Positions 8,403 through 16,381 of a stretch of 64,000 nucleotides of DNA are shown here, in pieces; position 1 is the first letter of the stretch; the number at the start of each line of letters is the position of its first letter. Location: positions 1,661,501 to 1,725,500 of the forward strand of contig NZ_WSEL01000009.1 of assembly GCF_009758015.1 (NCBI RefSeq), given 5' to 3'. Under the pieces are notes generated by a model, which saw only the letters and a program-made list of their open reading frames with translations, was not told the DNA's origin and did not search any database. A program made the translations under genes and the position numbers. This DNA is from Ramlibacter pinisoli (GTDB lineage: Bacteria > Pseudomonadota > Gammaproteobacteria > Burkholderiales > Burkholderiaceae_C).

Positions 8403-9329
8403 ATGAATCCGCGCGACGTCGACCTCAACCTGCTGGTGATCTTCGACGCCATGGCGCGCCACCGCGGCGTCAGCCGCACGGCCGAGGCCGTGGGCCTGAG
8501 CCAGCCGGCCACCAGCGCCGCCCTGGCCCGCCTGCGGGCGGTGTTCGGCGACCCGCTGTTCGTGCGCGCCGGCGCGCAGATGGAGCCGACGCCGCGCGCG
8601 CTGGAGCTGGCGCCGGTGGTGCGCCAGGTGGTGGAGACCATCCACCGCGAGATCCTGCAGCCGGCCGCGTTCGACCCGCCCAGGTCGCGGCGCGCCTTCA
8701 CCCTGCTGACCCCGGACATCGGCGAAGTGGCGTTCCTGCCGGGCGTGCTGCGCCGGCTGCGGGCGGAGGCGCCGCACGTGCAACTGCAGGCGCGGGCGAT
8801 GCCGCGCGAGGCGGCGGCGGGGGCGCTGGAGTCCGGGGCCGCCGAGCTGGCGGTGGGCTTCTTCCCCGACCTGCACAAGGCCGGGTTCTTCCAGCAGGGG
8901 CTGTTCCGGACGTCCTATGCCTGCATCACGGCGGCCGGCAACGCGGCGGCGCCCTCACGCATGACGATGAAGCAGTACCTGGCGGCCAAGCACGTGGTGG
9001 TGCGGCCGGACGGGCGCGAGCACGCGCTCGACCGGTTCCTGCGCGACAAGGGCCTGGAGCGCGACGTGGCCCTGGAGCTGTCGCACTTCATCAGCCTCCT
9101 GGCGCTGCTGCCCGGCACGGACCTGGTGGCCACGGTGCCGCAGGACATCGCCACCGTGCTGGAGCGCCACATCGCCGTGCGGCGCATCGAGCTGCCGTTC
9201 AAGCCGCCGCAGATCGAGGTGCAGCAGTTCTGGCACCGGCGCATGCACCACGACGCCGGCCATGTCTGGCTGCGCGGGGTGGTGCACGCGGTGAACCGGC
9301 GCGGGCCGAACGAGCCGCTGCCGGCCTGA
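8403..9329 (+). CDS. LysR family transcriptional regulator of the aromatic operon
   Basis: A 308-residue LysR protein: winged helix at the N-terminus (VDLNLLVIFDAMARHRGVSRTAEAVGLSQPATSAALARLR, shown here only as its start and end: helix residues about 20-42) followed by a periplasmic-binding-like effector domain (about 90-295). The NodD/PnbR-like opening (DLNLL, FDAM) suggests the branch that often controls aromatic degradation. Start at ATG 8403; an in-frame ATG at 8373 would add ten residues, and neither has a clear Shine-Dalgarno. It is divergent from the amidohydrolase-dioxygenase operon and probably activates it in response to an aromatic acid or intermediate. Confidence 0.85.
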   Translation: MNPRDVDLNLLVIFDAMARHRGVSRTAEAVGLSQPATSAALARLRAVFGDPLFVRAGAQMEPTPRALELAPVVRQVVETIHREILQPAAFDPPRSRRAFTLLTPDIGEVAFLPGVLRRLRAEAPHVQLQARAMPREAAAGALESGAAELAVGFFPDLHKAGFFQQGLFRTSYACITAAGNAAAPSRMTMKQYLAAKHVVVRPDGREHALDRFLRDKGLERDVALELSHFISLLALLPGTDLVATVPQDIATVLERHIAVRRIELPFKPPQIEVQQFWHRRMHHDAGHVWLRGVVHAVNRRGPNEPLPA

Positions 9330-9334
9330 GCCGC

Positions 9335-9760
9335 TCAGCCGCTGACCAGTCCGGCGGCGGCGACGCCGGCCTTGCAGATGGCCTCGTCCTCGTCGCCGGT
9401 GCCGCCGCTGGCACCCACCGCGCCCAGGATGGTGCCCTGGGCATCCTTGATCAGCACGGCACCCGGCTGCGGCAGGAACTTGCCGCCGGCCGTGGCGGCC
9501 AGGGCGACGAAGAAATTGGGGTTGTCCTTGGCACGCTCGGCCAGCGCCCGGCTGGAGGCACCCATGCCGACGGCGGCCCAGGCCTTGCCGCGCGCGATGT
9601 CGAAACGGAACATGCTGGCGCCGTCTTCGCTGGCGAAGGCCTTGACGTTGCCGGCATCGTCCAGGACGGCGATGCCCATCGGCTTGTAGCCGGCTGCCTT
9701 GGAGTGGGCGAGGGCGGCGGAGATGATCTGGTTGGCCTGGGCCAGCGTGAGCGTGGGCAT
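9335..9760 (-). CDS. GlcG/HbpS family heme-binding-like protein
   Basis: A 141-residue single-domain protein of the GlcG/HbpS (DUF336) family: LTLAQANQIISAALAHSKA at the start, PMGIAVLDDAGNVKAF, then a Gly-rich C-terminus with GGKFLPQPGAVLIKD and GAVGASGGTGDEDE. Relatives bind heme or corrinoids or occur as accessory proteins in glycolate, diol and catabolic loci; the molecular role is mostly undefined. There is no signal peptide, so it is probably cytoplasmic. It is convergent with the LysR gene, 5 bp away, and stands alone as a transcription unit. Confidence 0.8.
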   Translation of the reverse strand: MPTLTLAQANQIISAALAHSKAAGYKPMGIAVLDDAGNVKAFASEDGASMFRFDIARGKAWAAVGMGASSRALAERAKDNPNFFVALAATAGGKFLPQPGAVLIKDAQGTILGAVGASGGTGDEDEAICKAGVAAAGLVSG

Positions 9761-9902
9761 CGGGAACGGTTCCTGTTCGGTTGGAAGCGGCGGATTGTTC
9801 CATGACCGGCGGCCCTCCCGCCAACGGCCACGCGCTGGGCATGACGGCAGCGCACGGCCTGTTCCTACAGTTCAGTGACCAACCGGTGCGTAAAGTGTCG
9901 CC

Positions 9903-10229
9903 GTGGTCAGTACCTCCAGAGTCCGCCCCCAGGGCCCCATCGTCCGGCTCGTCGTCACGGGCGTCGAGCGCCAGCCCCAGCCCGACGGCACGTCGAGCGT
10001 GACGGCGCTGCACGGCACCAATGGCCAGCGCCGCTGGCGGCTCAGCCTGGCCGATGCCCTGCTGGCGGCGCGCACCGGGCGCTACGTGTTCGAGATGGAA
10101 CATGCCGGCGAACGGCACCGCGCGGAGCTGCTGGGCGAGACGGGAAGCGAACGCCTGTACGCGCGCACCGCCGACCATTCCAACCTGCTGGACGCGTTGC
10201 CGGACGTCCTCGCGCCGACCGCTTCCTGA
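9903..10229 (+). CDS. Small conserved-looking protein, function unknown
   Basis: A 108-residue cytoplasmic protein starting with GTG. It reads as one small beta-rich domain: IVRLVVTGVER, then VTALHG, then RRWRLSLADALLAARTGRYVFEME. The W-x-L-(x)n-A-(x)n-G-x-Y-x-F spacing resembles DUF3892-type small proteins, but this is only a tentative likeness. No catalytic motif is visible. It ends 3 bp from a convergent small gene (10232-10435). Codon use is the same GC3-rich type as its neighbours, which supports a real gene. Confidence 0.55.
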   Translation: MVSTSRVRPQGPIVRLVVTGVERQPQPDGTSSVTALHGTNGQRRWRLSLADALLAARTGRYVFEMEHAGERHRAELLGETGSERLYARTADHSNLLDALPDVLAPTAS

Positions 10230-10231
10230 GG

Positions 10232-10435
10232 TCAGTCGGCGCCGTCGGCCGGCAGGCGGGCGCCATCGATCTGCTCGCGCAACCAGGCATCCCCGCCCAG
10301 CCGGGCCAGCTTGTCCCGCTGGTGCGGTTCGAGTTGGACGGTCACCGCCACCCTTCGCGGCGTCGCAGCGCGCTTCGGTCGGTCCGGTGATGTCCTGGAC
10401 GGTGCCTGGGGCCTGGCGCCCCCGATCTGGAACAT
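10232..10435 (-). CDS. Very small basic protein, possibly ribbon-helix-helix-like
   Basis: 67 residues with ATG start. The core KRAATPRRVAVTVQLEPHQR followed by DKLARLGGDAWLREQID has the shape of a short beta strand plus two helices, as in ribbon-helix-helix DNA-binding or antitoxin-like proteins. There is no toxin partner next to it; the neighbouring gene is convergent. The call rests on composition and pattern only, and the frame could be spurious in such GC-rich DNA. Confidence 0.4.
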   Translation of the reverse strand: MFQIGGARPQAPSRTSPDRPKRAATPRRVAVTVQLEPHQRDKLARLGGDAWLREQIDGARLPADGAD

Positions 10436-10703
10436 GGCTGCAGCCTAGCGCGCCTCCAGTTGCCCGCCTGTAGGCCCACCGCGCCGCCGCAACGCCCAGC
10501 CAGAGCCGCTGTCGCCCGGATGGGCGATGGACTCCTCGCGCCCGCCACCTAAGATGCGCTCCATGTGCGTTTGCGCTGTACCGGATGAACAAATGTTGCT
10601 TCCATGCCAGCCGCTCGCACCCCGTCGTGATGCATCTCACGACCGGACGCCCGAAGGACGCTCGCCGGGGGGCGAGCGCAACAAAAAGAAGTAATCTGAA
10701 GCC
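10436..10703. promoter_or_regulatory. Intergenic region with two perfect hairpins upstream of a small gene
   Basis: 268 bp without a convincing gene. It carries two perfect inverted repeats: GTCGTGA-N6-TCACGAC at 10624-10643 and CGCTCGCC-N4-GGCGAGCG at 10659-10678, followed by a short A-rich stretch and the GTG start at 10704. They could form leader-RNA stems for the downstream gene or protein-binding sites. There is no U-run after the second stem, so it is not a standard terminator in either direction. Confidence 0.4.
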
Positions 10704-10958
10704 GTGAAGTGCACCTGCATCGTCAAAAACGCCTACGTGGTCCGCATCCCGCGCACCTGGTGGATGCGCCTGCTGCCGTTCTCCAAGCATTACCACTGCA
10801 CCCACTGCGAGGCGAAGTTCCTGCGCTTCACCGAAGTGCGCCATGACTACGGCGTGCGGGTGTCGCTCGACTCCAGCCACGACGACAGCACCCTCACCCA
10901 GCCCCTGGTGCGCAAGCGCGTGCGCGCCGGCACCGGTTCGCGCGCCCGTTCGGGCTAG
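10704..10958 (+). CDS. Small Cys-rich protein, putative zinc ribbon, unknown function
   Basis: 84 residues with a GTG start. Cysteines Cys3, Cys5, Cys32 and Cys35 form a CxC near the N-terminus and a CxxC in HYHCTHCEAKFL, which could bind one zinc ion. The last 15 residues are basic (RKRVRAGTGSRARSG). The hydrophobic PRTWWMRLLPF segment between the Cys pairs is too short for a sure membrane helix. The gene stands alone behind two hairpins. No family was recognised. Confidence 0.5.
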   Translation: MKCTCIVKNAYVVRIPRTWWMRLLPFSKHYHCTHCEAKFLRFTEVRHDYGVRVSLDSSHDDSTLTQPLVRKRVRAGTGSRARSG

Positions 10959-11052
10959 GCCGACCGGCAGCCCGCGGCTGCCATCCCATCAAACGATCAA
11001 CTGCCGGCGGTGCGCCTGCCCGCGGCGGCGGTTGGCATGGTCTTGCGTCGCC

Positions 11053-11133
11053 CGCCTTCCCGGCGGCGACGACGCGCGCGACATCACCGGCGCCACCCTG
11101 CCGATCGACGGCGGCTGGCAGGCCCGGGGCTGA
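11053..11133 (+). pseudogene. C-terminal remnant of a short-chain dehydrogenase
   Basis: The 26 codons before the stop at 11131-11133 encode a peptide ending DARDITGATLPIDGGWQARG, the unmistakable C-terminus of SDR enzymes of the 3-hydroxybutyrate dehydrogenase type. No upstream in-frame SDR body exists: the preceding DNA codes for nothing SDR-like in any frame. This is therefore a decayed or rearranged tail of a lost gene, left next to the aldarate operon. It marks a past deletion or recombination endpoint near 11050. Confidence 0.65.
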
Positions 11134-11140
11134 TCCGGTC

Positions 11141-11944
11141 TCAGTAGCCGGCGCGCGGCGCGTCGTCGGCGGCGGCCGCCGGCTGCAGGAACGAGGCGGC
11201 GAGCTTGCGCGCGGCCCCCGCGTACAGCAGCACGTCGACGCCGGTGGCCACGAAGGTGCAGCCCAGTTCGAGGTAGCGGCGCGCCAGCGCCGGGTCGGAG
11301 GTCAGCGTGCCGGCTGCCTTACCGCAGCCGACGATGGTGCGCATGGCCTGCTCGATGGCCGCCTGCACCTCCGGGTGGCCGGGGCGGCCGCGGTGTCCCA
11401 TCGACGCCGCCAGGTCGGCCGGGCCGATGAAGACGCCGTCGATGCCGTCGACGGCACAGATCGCCTCGATGTTCGCCAGCGCGGTGGTGGTCTCGGCCTG
11501 CACCAGCAGGCAGACCTCGCCGTCGGCCACGTCGAGGTAGTCGGTGCGGCTGCTCCAGCGCGACGCGCGCCCCACGGCGCTGCCCACCCCGCGCACGCCC
11601 AGGGGCGGGTAGCGCGTGGCCGACACCAGTGCGCGGGCCTGCTCGGGGGTGTCGACCATGGGCACCAGCAGGGTCTGGGCACCGATGTCGAGCAGCTGCT
11701 TGATCAGCGGCACCTCGCCCGCGACCGCCCGCACCACCGGCCGGGACCGGTACGGGGCCACCGCCTGCAGGGCGGCCAGCGTGCTGCGCAGGTCGTTCGG
11801 CGCGTGCTCGCCGTCGATCAGGAGCCAGTCGAAACCGGCCGTGGCACTGACTTCGGCGAGGTAGGGATCGGCCATCGAGAGCCACAGTCCGATCTGCGGC
11901 TGGCCGGCGGCCAGCGCCGCCTTGAACGGGTTGCCCGTTGTCAT
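11141..11944 (-). CDS. HpcH/HpaI family class II aldolase, probable 2-keto-3-deoxy-aldarate aldolase
   Basis: A 267-residue divalent-metal pyruvate aldolase. Family motifs: [10 protein letters not shown] near residue 18, [12 protein letters not shown] (about 40-51), the conserved Arg region after [45 protein letters not shown] with the metal-binding Glu, and [12 protein letters not shown] with the metal-binding Asp. Members such as GarL and HpaI cleave 2-keto-3-deoxy acids to pyruvate plus an aldehyde. It overlaps the dehydrogenase stop by 4 bp and follows a GarD/UxaA-type dehydratase, so cleavage of 5-keto-4-deoxyglucarate to pyruvate and tartronate semialdehyde is the best guess. Other 2-keto acids are possible. 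Confidence 0.85.
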   Translation of the reverse strand: MTTGNPFKAALAAGQPQIGLWLSMADPYLAEVSATAGFDWLLIDGEHAPNDLRSTLAALQAVAPYRSRPVVRAVAGEVPLIKQLLDIGAQTLLVPMVDTPEQARALVSATRYPPLGVRGVGSAVGRASRWSSRTDYLDVADGEVCLLVQAETTTALANIEAICAVDGIDGVFIGPADLAASMGHRGRPGHPEVQAAIEQAMRTIVGCGKAAGTLTSDPALARRYLELGCTFVATGVDVLLYAGAARKLAASFLQPAAAADDAPRAGY

Positions 11945-13425
11945 GTCAGTCCTCCTTGGCAAACATACTTGACGTGCTGGTAGTCCTCCAGGCCGTGGCG
12001 CGATCCCTCGCGGCCGTAGCCCGATTCCTTGACGCCGCCGAACGGCGCGGCCTCGGCGGCCAGCGCGCCCTCGTTGACGCCGACGATCCCGGCCTCCAGC
12101 TGGTCGGCCACCCGCCAGATGCGGGCGGCATCCCGCGAGAAGAAATACGCCGCCAGCCCGAACGGCGTGTCGTTGGCCAGCCGCACCACTTCCTCCTCGC
12201 CGGCGAAGCGGAACACGGGCACGACCGGACCGAAGGTTTCCTCGCACGCCAGCTCCATGTCCGGCGTGGCGCCCACCAGCACCGTCGGCGCGTAGTAGTG
12301 GCCGCGCCCCGGCACGTCGGGCGCCTGCAGGATGCGCCCGCCGGTGACCACCCGGGCCCCGCGGGCGAGCGCGTCGCGCACGTGGCGGTCGATCTTGTCG
12401 ACGGCGCGGGCGTTGATCATGGGACCGATCTGCGAGCGCGGGTCGGTCGCCGGCCCCACGTGCAGCGCGGCCACGCGGGCGGCCAGCAGCTCGACGAAGC
12501 GGTCGTGCACCGCCTCGTGGACGTAGACCCGGTTCGGGCACACGCAGGTCTGGCCGCCGTTGCGGAACTTGGACACCATCAGCCCCTCGACCGCGGCGGC
12601 GAGGTCGGCGTCCTCGAAGACGATGAAGGGCGCGTTGCCACCCAGCTCCAGCGACAGCTTCTTGAGCGTCTGCGCCGAGGCGCGGGCCAGGTGCTTGCCC
12701 ACCGGCGTCGAGCCGGTGAAGGTGATCTTGCGCACGCGCGGATCCGCCAGCCACACGTCCACCACCTCCGGCGTGCGCGCCCGCGAGGCGAGCACCAGGT
12801 TGATGGTGCCGGGCGGGAAGCCGGCCTCCTGCGCCAGCGCCACCAGCGCCGCGGCCGTGAGCGGCGTGTCCTCGGCCGGCTTGGCCACCACCGTGCAGCC
12901 GGCAGCCAGCGCGGGCGCCAGCTTGCGCGCGATCATGGCCAGCGGGAAGTTCCAGGGCGTGATCGCGGCCACCACGCCCACCGGCTCGTTGACGGCCATC
13001 AGCTTGCGGCCGCGCACCGGCTCGGGGATCAGCTCGCCGTGGGTGCGGGTGGCCTCCTCGGCGAACCACTCCACATAGGAGGCGCCGTACAGCACCTCGC
13101 CGCGCGCCTCGGCCAGCGGCTTGCCCTGCTCGCTGGAGATGATGCGCGCCAGGTCCTCCTGGTGGGCCACGATCAGCGCGTGCCACTTCTTCAGCAGCTG
13201 GGCGCGCTCGCGGCCGGTGCGTCCGCGCCAGGCGGGGAAGGCGGCCTGCGCCGCCTCCAGCGCCGCACGCGCGTCGTCGGCGCCGCTGTCGGCGACCTGC
13301 GCCACCGCCTGCAGGGTCGCCGGGTCGATGACCGCCAGCTCCTGGCCGCCGGCCGCCGGGCGCCACTGGCCGGCGATGAAATTGAGGCTGCGCAGCAGGT
13401 CACCGCGCACGAGATTGCCCAGCAT
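11941..13425 (-). CDS. NAD(P)-dependent aldehyde dehydrogenase, succinate-semialdehyde/ketoglutarate-semialdehyde type
   Basis: 494 residues of the GabD-like ALDH family. Catalytic Cys294 lies in [10 protein letters not shown] and general-base Glu260 in [24 protein letters not shown] (cofactor pocket), FTGSTPVGK and the C-terminal [17 protein letters not shown] complete the signature. It oxidises a semialdehyde to the acid in the cytoplasm. In an operon with an aldarate dehydratase and an HpaI aldolase, likely substrates are 2-oxoglutarate semialdehyde, succinate semialdehyde or tartronate semialdehyde. The stop overlaps the aldolase start by 4 bp. An 87-bp gap separates it from the dehydratase upstream. 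Confidence 0.85.
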   Translation of the reverse strand: MLGNLVRGDLLRSLNFIAGQWRPAAGGQELAVIDPATLQAVAQVADSGADDARAALEAAQAAFPAWRGRTGRERAQLLKKWHALIVAHQEDLARIISSEQGKPLAEARGEVLYGASYVEWFAEEATRTHGELIPEPVRGRKLMAVNEPVGVVAAITPWNFPLAMIARKLAPALAAGCTVVAKPAEDTPLTAAALVALAQEAGFPPGTINLVLASRARTPEVVDVWLADPRVRKITFTGSTPVGKHLARASAQTLKKLSLELGGNAPFIVFEDADLAAAVEGLMVSKFRNGGQTCVCPNRVYVHEAVHDRFVELLAARVAALHVGPATDPRSQIGPMINARAVDKIDRHVRDALARGARVVTGGRILQAPDVPGRGHYYAPTVLVGATPDMELACEETFGPVVPVFRFAGEEEVVRLANDTPFGLAAYFFSRDAARIWRVADQLEAGIVGVNEGALAAEAAPFGGVKESGYGREGSRHGLEDYQHVKYVCQGGLT

Positions 13426-13512
13426 GGGAAGCTCCGATGGTTGTGTTCATGTGCGGCGCCTGGTGCGGCGCCGCTCGGGCCCCGGGTCGCGCCCGGGATG
13501 GCATCCGTCGTG

Positions 13513-15042
13513 TCAGCTGACGATGCCCAGGTGCCAGGGCACGAACTCGTTGTCGCCCAGGCCGAGCCGCTCGCTCTGGGTGGGTTCGCCCGAGGCATGG
13601 GCCAGGATGGCGTCGAAGATGCGCTGGCCCATCTGCGGCACGTCGACCTCGCCGTCCAGGATGGCGCCGCAGTTGATGTCCATGTCGCCGCGCAGCTTGT
13701 GGAACATCGCGCTGTTGCTGGCCAGCTTGATGGTGGGCGCCGGCTTGGAGCCGAACATCGAGCCGCGGCCGGTGGTGAAGCAGATCAGGTTGGCGCCGCT
13801 GGCGATCTGGCCGGTCACGGCCACCGGGTCGTAGCCGGGCGAATCCATGAACACGAAGCCGTTGCGGTCGATGGGCTCGGCGTACTCGTAGACACCCTGC
13901 AGCGGCGTGGTGCCGCCCTTCATCGCCGAGCCGAGCGACTTCTCGAAGATGTTGGCCAGGCCGCCGGCCTGGTTGCCGGGGCCGACCACGCCGTTGAACT
14001 GGCCGTTGTGGCCGCGCGTGTAGTCCTCCCACCAGGCCAGGCGGTCGAGCAGCTTCTGGCCCACCGCCGGCGAGATGGCGCGGCGCGTGAGCATGTACTC
14101 GACGCCGTGGATCTCCGGGGTTTCCGACAGGATGGCGGTGCCGCCGTGGCGCACCAGGATGTCCATGGCGGCGCCCAGCGCGGGGTTGGCGGTGATGCCG
14201 GAAAAGCCGTCGGAGCCGCCGCATTCCAGCCCCACCTTGATGTGGCTGGCCGGCACGCGCTGGCGGCGGTAGGCATTGGCCAGCGGCAGCATCTCCTCGA
14301 TGGCGCGGACGCCGGCCGCGATGGTCTCGGCCGTTCCGCCCACCTCCTGCATGACCATGGTGCGCAGCAGGCGGCCCTTCTCCAGGCCCTGCGAATCGAC
14401 CAGGTCCGCCACCTGGTTGCGCTCGCAGCCGAGGCCGACGATCAGCACGCCGGCCATGTTGGGGTGGCGGGCGTAGCCGGCCAGCGTGCGCCGCAACAGG
14501 TCGAAGTGCGGGCTGGGCGACGACATGCCGCAGCCGGTGGTCTGCGCGAAGGCGGCGACGCCATCGACGTTGGGGAAGGCCTTCAGCCGCTCGGGCGTGA
14601 AATGGGCGGCGATGCGGTTGATCACCGTCGCCGAGCAGTTGACCGACGACAGGATGCCGATGAAGTTGCGCGTGCCCACGCGCCCGTCCTCGCGCACGTA
14701 GCCCATGAAGGTGGCGCGCTCGGCCTCGGGCACGTGGTCGACCGGCCGGACGTCGAGGCCGAAGCCCGGGTCGCGCGCGAAGTCGACCAGCCGCAGGTTG
14801 TGGGCGTGGACATAGTCCCCCGGCTCGATGGCGCGCGCGGCGACGCCGATGACGGCGTTGTACTTGCGCACCGGCTCGCCTTCGGCGATGGCGCGGGCCG
14901 CGATCTTGTGCCCGGCCGGCACCTGGGCGCGGGCCTTGACGCCGAACTCGGGCAGGGCCTGGCCCAGCGCCAGCGGGGCCTTGGCCACCAGGACGTTGTC
15001 GTCCGGGTGCAGGCGGATGAGGGGACTGTCGTGCACCGGCAT
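13513..15042 (-). CDS. UxaA/GarD family aldarate or altronate dehydratase
   Basis: A full-length 509-residue fusion-type dehydratase: N-terminal SAF domain (about 8-95, with PAGHKIAARAIAEGEPV and YVHAHNLRL) and a UxaA C-terminal catalytic region with GRVGTRNFIGILSSVNCSA, QTTGCGM, VIVGLGCERNQ, KVGLECGGSDGFSG and FTTGRGSMFG. Cysteines in the GCGM, LGCE and LECGGSD segments are the likely metal/active-site residues. Family enzymes remove water from altronate or galactarate to give 2-keto-3-deoxy acids, using Fe(II) or Mn(II). Upstream it overlaps the Bug receptor gene by one base (TGATG). Given udh in the same window, galactarate is the favoured substrate. Confidence 0.85.
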   Translation of the reverse strand: MPVHDSPLIRLHPDDNVLVAKAPLALGQALPEFGVKARAQVPAGHKIAARAIAEGEPVRKYNAVIGVAARAIEPGDYVHAHNLRLVDFARDPGFGLDVRPVDHVPEAERATFMGYVREDGRVGTRNFIGILSSVNCSATVINRIAAHFTPERLKAFPNVDGVAAFAQTTGCGMSSPSPHFDLLRRTLAGYARHPNMAGVLIVGLGCERNQVADLVDSQGLEKGRLLRTMVMQEVGGTAETIAAGVRAIEEMLPLANAYRRQRVPASHIKVGLECGGSDGFSGITANPALGAAMDILVRHGGTAILSETPEIHGVEYMLTRRAISPAVGQKLLDRLAWWEDYTRGHNGQFNGVVGPGNQAGGLANIFEKSLGSAMKGGTTPLQGVYEYAEPIDRNGFVFMDSPGYDPVAVTGQIASGANLICFTTGRGSMFGSKPAPTIKLASNSAMFHKLRGDMDINCGAILDGEVDVPQMGQRIFDAILAHASGEPTQSERLGLGDNEFVPWHLGIVS

Positions 15043-16034
15043 CAACCCTTCGCGAGCAGTTCCTTGAGCTTCAGGCGCTCGATCAGCTGGGTCTCGCGGT
15101 CGTAGACCTGACCGACGTACTTGCGATAGTCCGGACCGTCGAGGTACATCACCGGCGCGTCGATCTTGGCCGCCACCGACTTGAACTCCTCGCTCTGCAC
15201 GGCGAGGCGGAACGCATCGCGCAGCCGCTTCTCCACCTCGGGCGGCAGGCCGGCCGGCGCGCCGATGCCGTTGGGCGCATCGACCACCACCTTGTAGCCC
15301 AGCTCCTTGAGCGTCGGCGTGTCCTTGAAGCGCGGCGTGCGCTCCTCGCCCCAGGTGGCCAGCAGGCGCAGCTTGCCGGCCTCGACGTGCGGCGCCCACG
15401 AGCTGGAGTCGGCAAGCATGTCGACCTGGCCGCCCAGGGTGTCGTTCAGGGCCGCCGACCCGCCCTTGTAGGCGATGGCGTTGAGCTGGATGCCCGCTGC
15501 CATGGCGAACTCCTCCATGCCCACGTGCGTCGCGCCGCCGACGCCGGCGTGCGCGTAGGTCACCTTGCCCGGGTTGGCCTTGGCATGGGCGACCATGTCG
15601 TGCAGCGTCTTGAACTTCGAGTCCGGCTGCACGGCGATGCCGAAGGTCTGGCCGGAGGTGCGGGCGAGATAGGTGAAGTCCTTGCGCGGATCGGCCTGCA
15701 GCGAACCGAGCTGCGAGAAGCGGGTGACCGAGATCGGGATCTGGCCGATGGTGTAGCCGTCGGGCTTGGCGGCGGCAATGGCCTTGGCGCCGATCATGCC
15801 GGCGGCGCCGGCCCGGTTGTCGACCGTGACCGGCTGCTTGAGCGTGCGCGCCGCGACCTGGCAGATGGCGCGCATCGAGGCATCCGCGGTGCCGCCGGCC
15901 GGCCAGGGGCAGATGAAGGTGATGGGACGCGACGGATAGTCGTCGGCACGGGCCCAGGCCGGCAGCAGCAGGCCGGCGGCTCCGGCCGCGGACGCGGTCA
16001 GCAGGCGGCGGCGATCGGGCGAAACGCGATGCAT
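15042..16034 (-). CDS. Bug/TctC family periplasmic receptor (aldarate operon)
   Basis: 330 residues, first gene of the leftward aldarate operon. The signal peptide has an RRRLL motif before a hydrophobic core (SPDRRRLLTASAAGAAGLLL), so export may be by the Tat route; cleavage is near ARA-DD. Bug signatures: YPSRPITFICPWPAGGTADAS, VTVDNRAGAAGMIG, PDGYTIGQ and IAYKGGSAALNDTLGG. GAGGAAG precedes the ATG at 16034 as ribosome-binding site; longer frames upstream lack one. The one-base overlap with the dehydratase gene ties receptor and enzyme expression. A sugar diacid is the likely ligand; no cognate membrane subunits are present. Confidence 0.9.
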   Translation of the reverse strand: MHRVSPDRRRLLTASAAGAAGLLLPAWARADDYPSRPITFICPWPAGGTADASMRAICQVAARTLKQPVTVDNRAGAAGMIGAKAIAAAKPDGYTIGQIPISVTRFSQLGSLQADPRKDFTYLARTSGQTFGIAVQPDSKFKTLHDMVAHAKANPGKVTYAHAGVGGATHVGMEEFAMAAGIQLNAIAYKGGSAALNDTLGGQVDMLADSSSWAPHVEAGKLRLLATWGEERTPRFKDTPTLKELGYKVVVDAPNGIGAPAGLPPEVEKRLRDAFRLAVQSEEFKSVAAKIDAPVMYLDGPDYRKYVGQVYDRETQLIERLKLKELLAKG

Positions 16035-16381
16035 TGTCTTCCTCGTGTGATGGATGGCGAAACGGCCCGCTTTGACTGGGGCTCGGAACCGCAATGGTGG
16101 CGCGGATCGTCATAACTGGCCAATCAAGAAACGGCATGGCTTCATGATGCGGTCGTTAACTAGCACCCCACCCTGCCGCGCTTCGGGCGCCCGCGTGGAC
16201 GAGGCGATCCGCTCCGAGGCAGCCTGCCACTGACGCGCTGCCGCGGACGGTCGATTCCGGTCCTGACAACACCGGCCTGAATTTGTTGCGGTCGGCGCCC
16301 CCTCGCGCCGGCCGGTCACCGTTGCGGCTGTGGCTGTCCGCTACCCTTGTGCACTGCAGCAAACCGCATCCGGAGCATGGA
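16035..16381. other. Intergenic region between divergent Bug receptor and J-domain genes
   Basis: 347 bp with no supported gene; the short frames here have Arg/Pro/Ala-rich, non-family-like products. It must hold the promoters of both neighbours. The lowest-GC part, 16110-16160, contains TTGATTGGCCAGTTAT on the minus strand and would be the likely promoter area of the aldarate operon. On the plus strand GGAG at 16371-16374 serves the TTG start at 16382. No dyad or repeat stood out. Confidence 0.5.

Noticed and set aside
9335..9760. GlcG protein as part of a glycolate oxidase or heme-uptake locus
   Set aside because: No glcDEF, heme or diol dehydratase genes are adjacent.
11938..15105. A 1055-codon open frame on the plus strand
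   Set aside because: It lies antisense to the aldehyde dehydrogenase and UxaA genes, has His/Arg/Gly/Ala-rich composition and no domain. Long antisense frames are expected in such GC-rich DNA.
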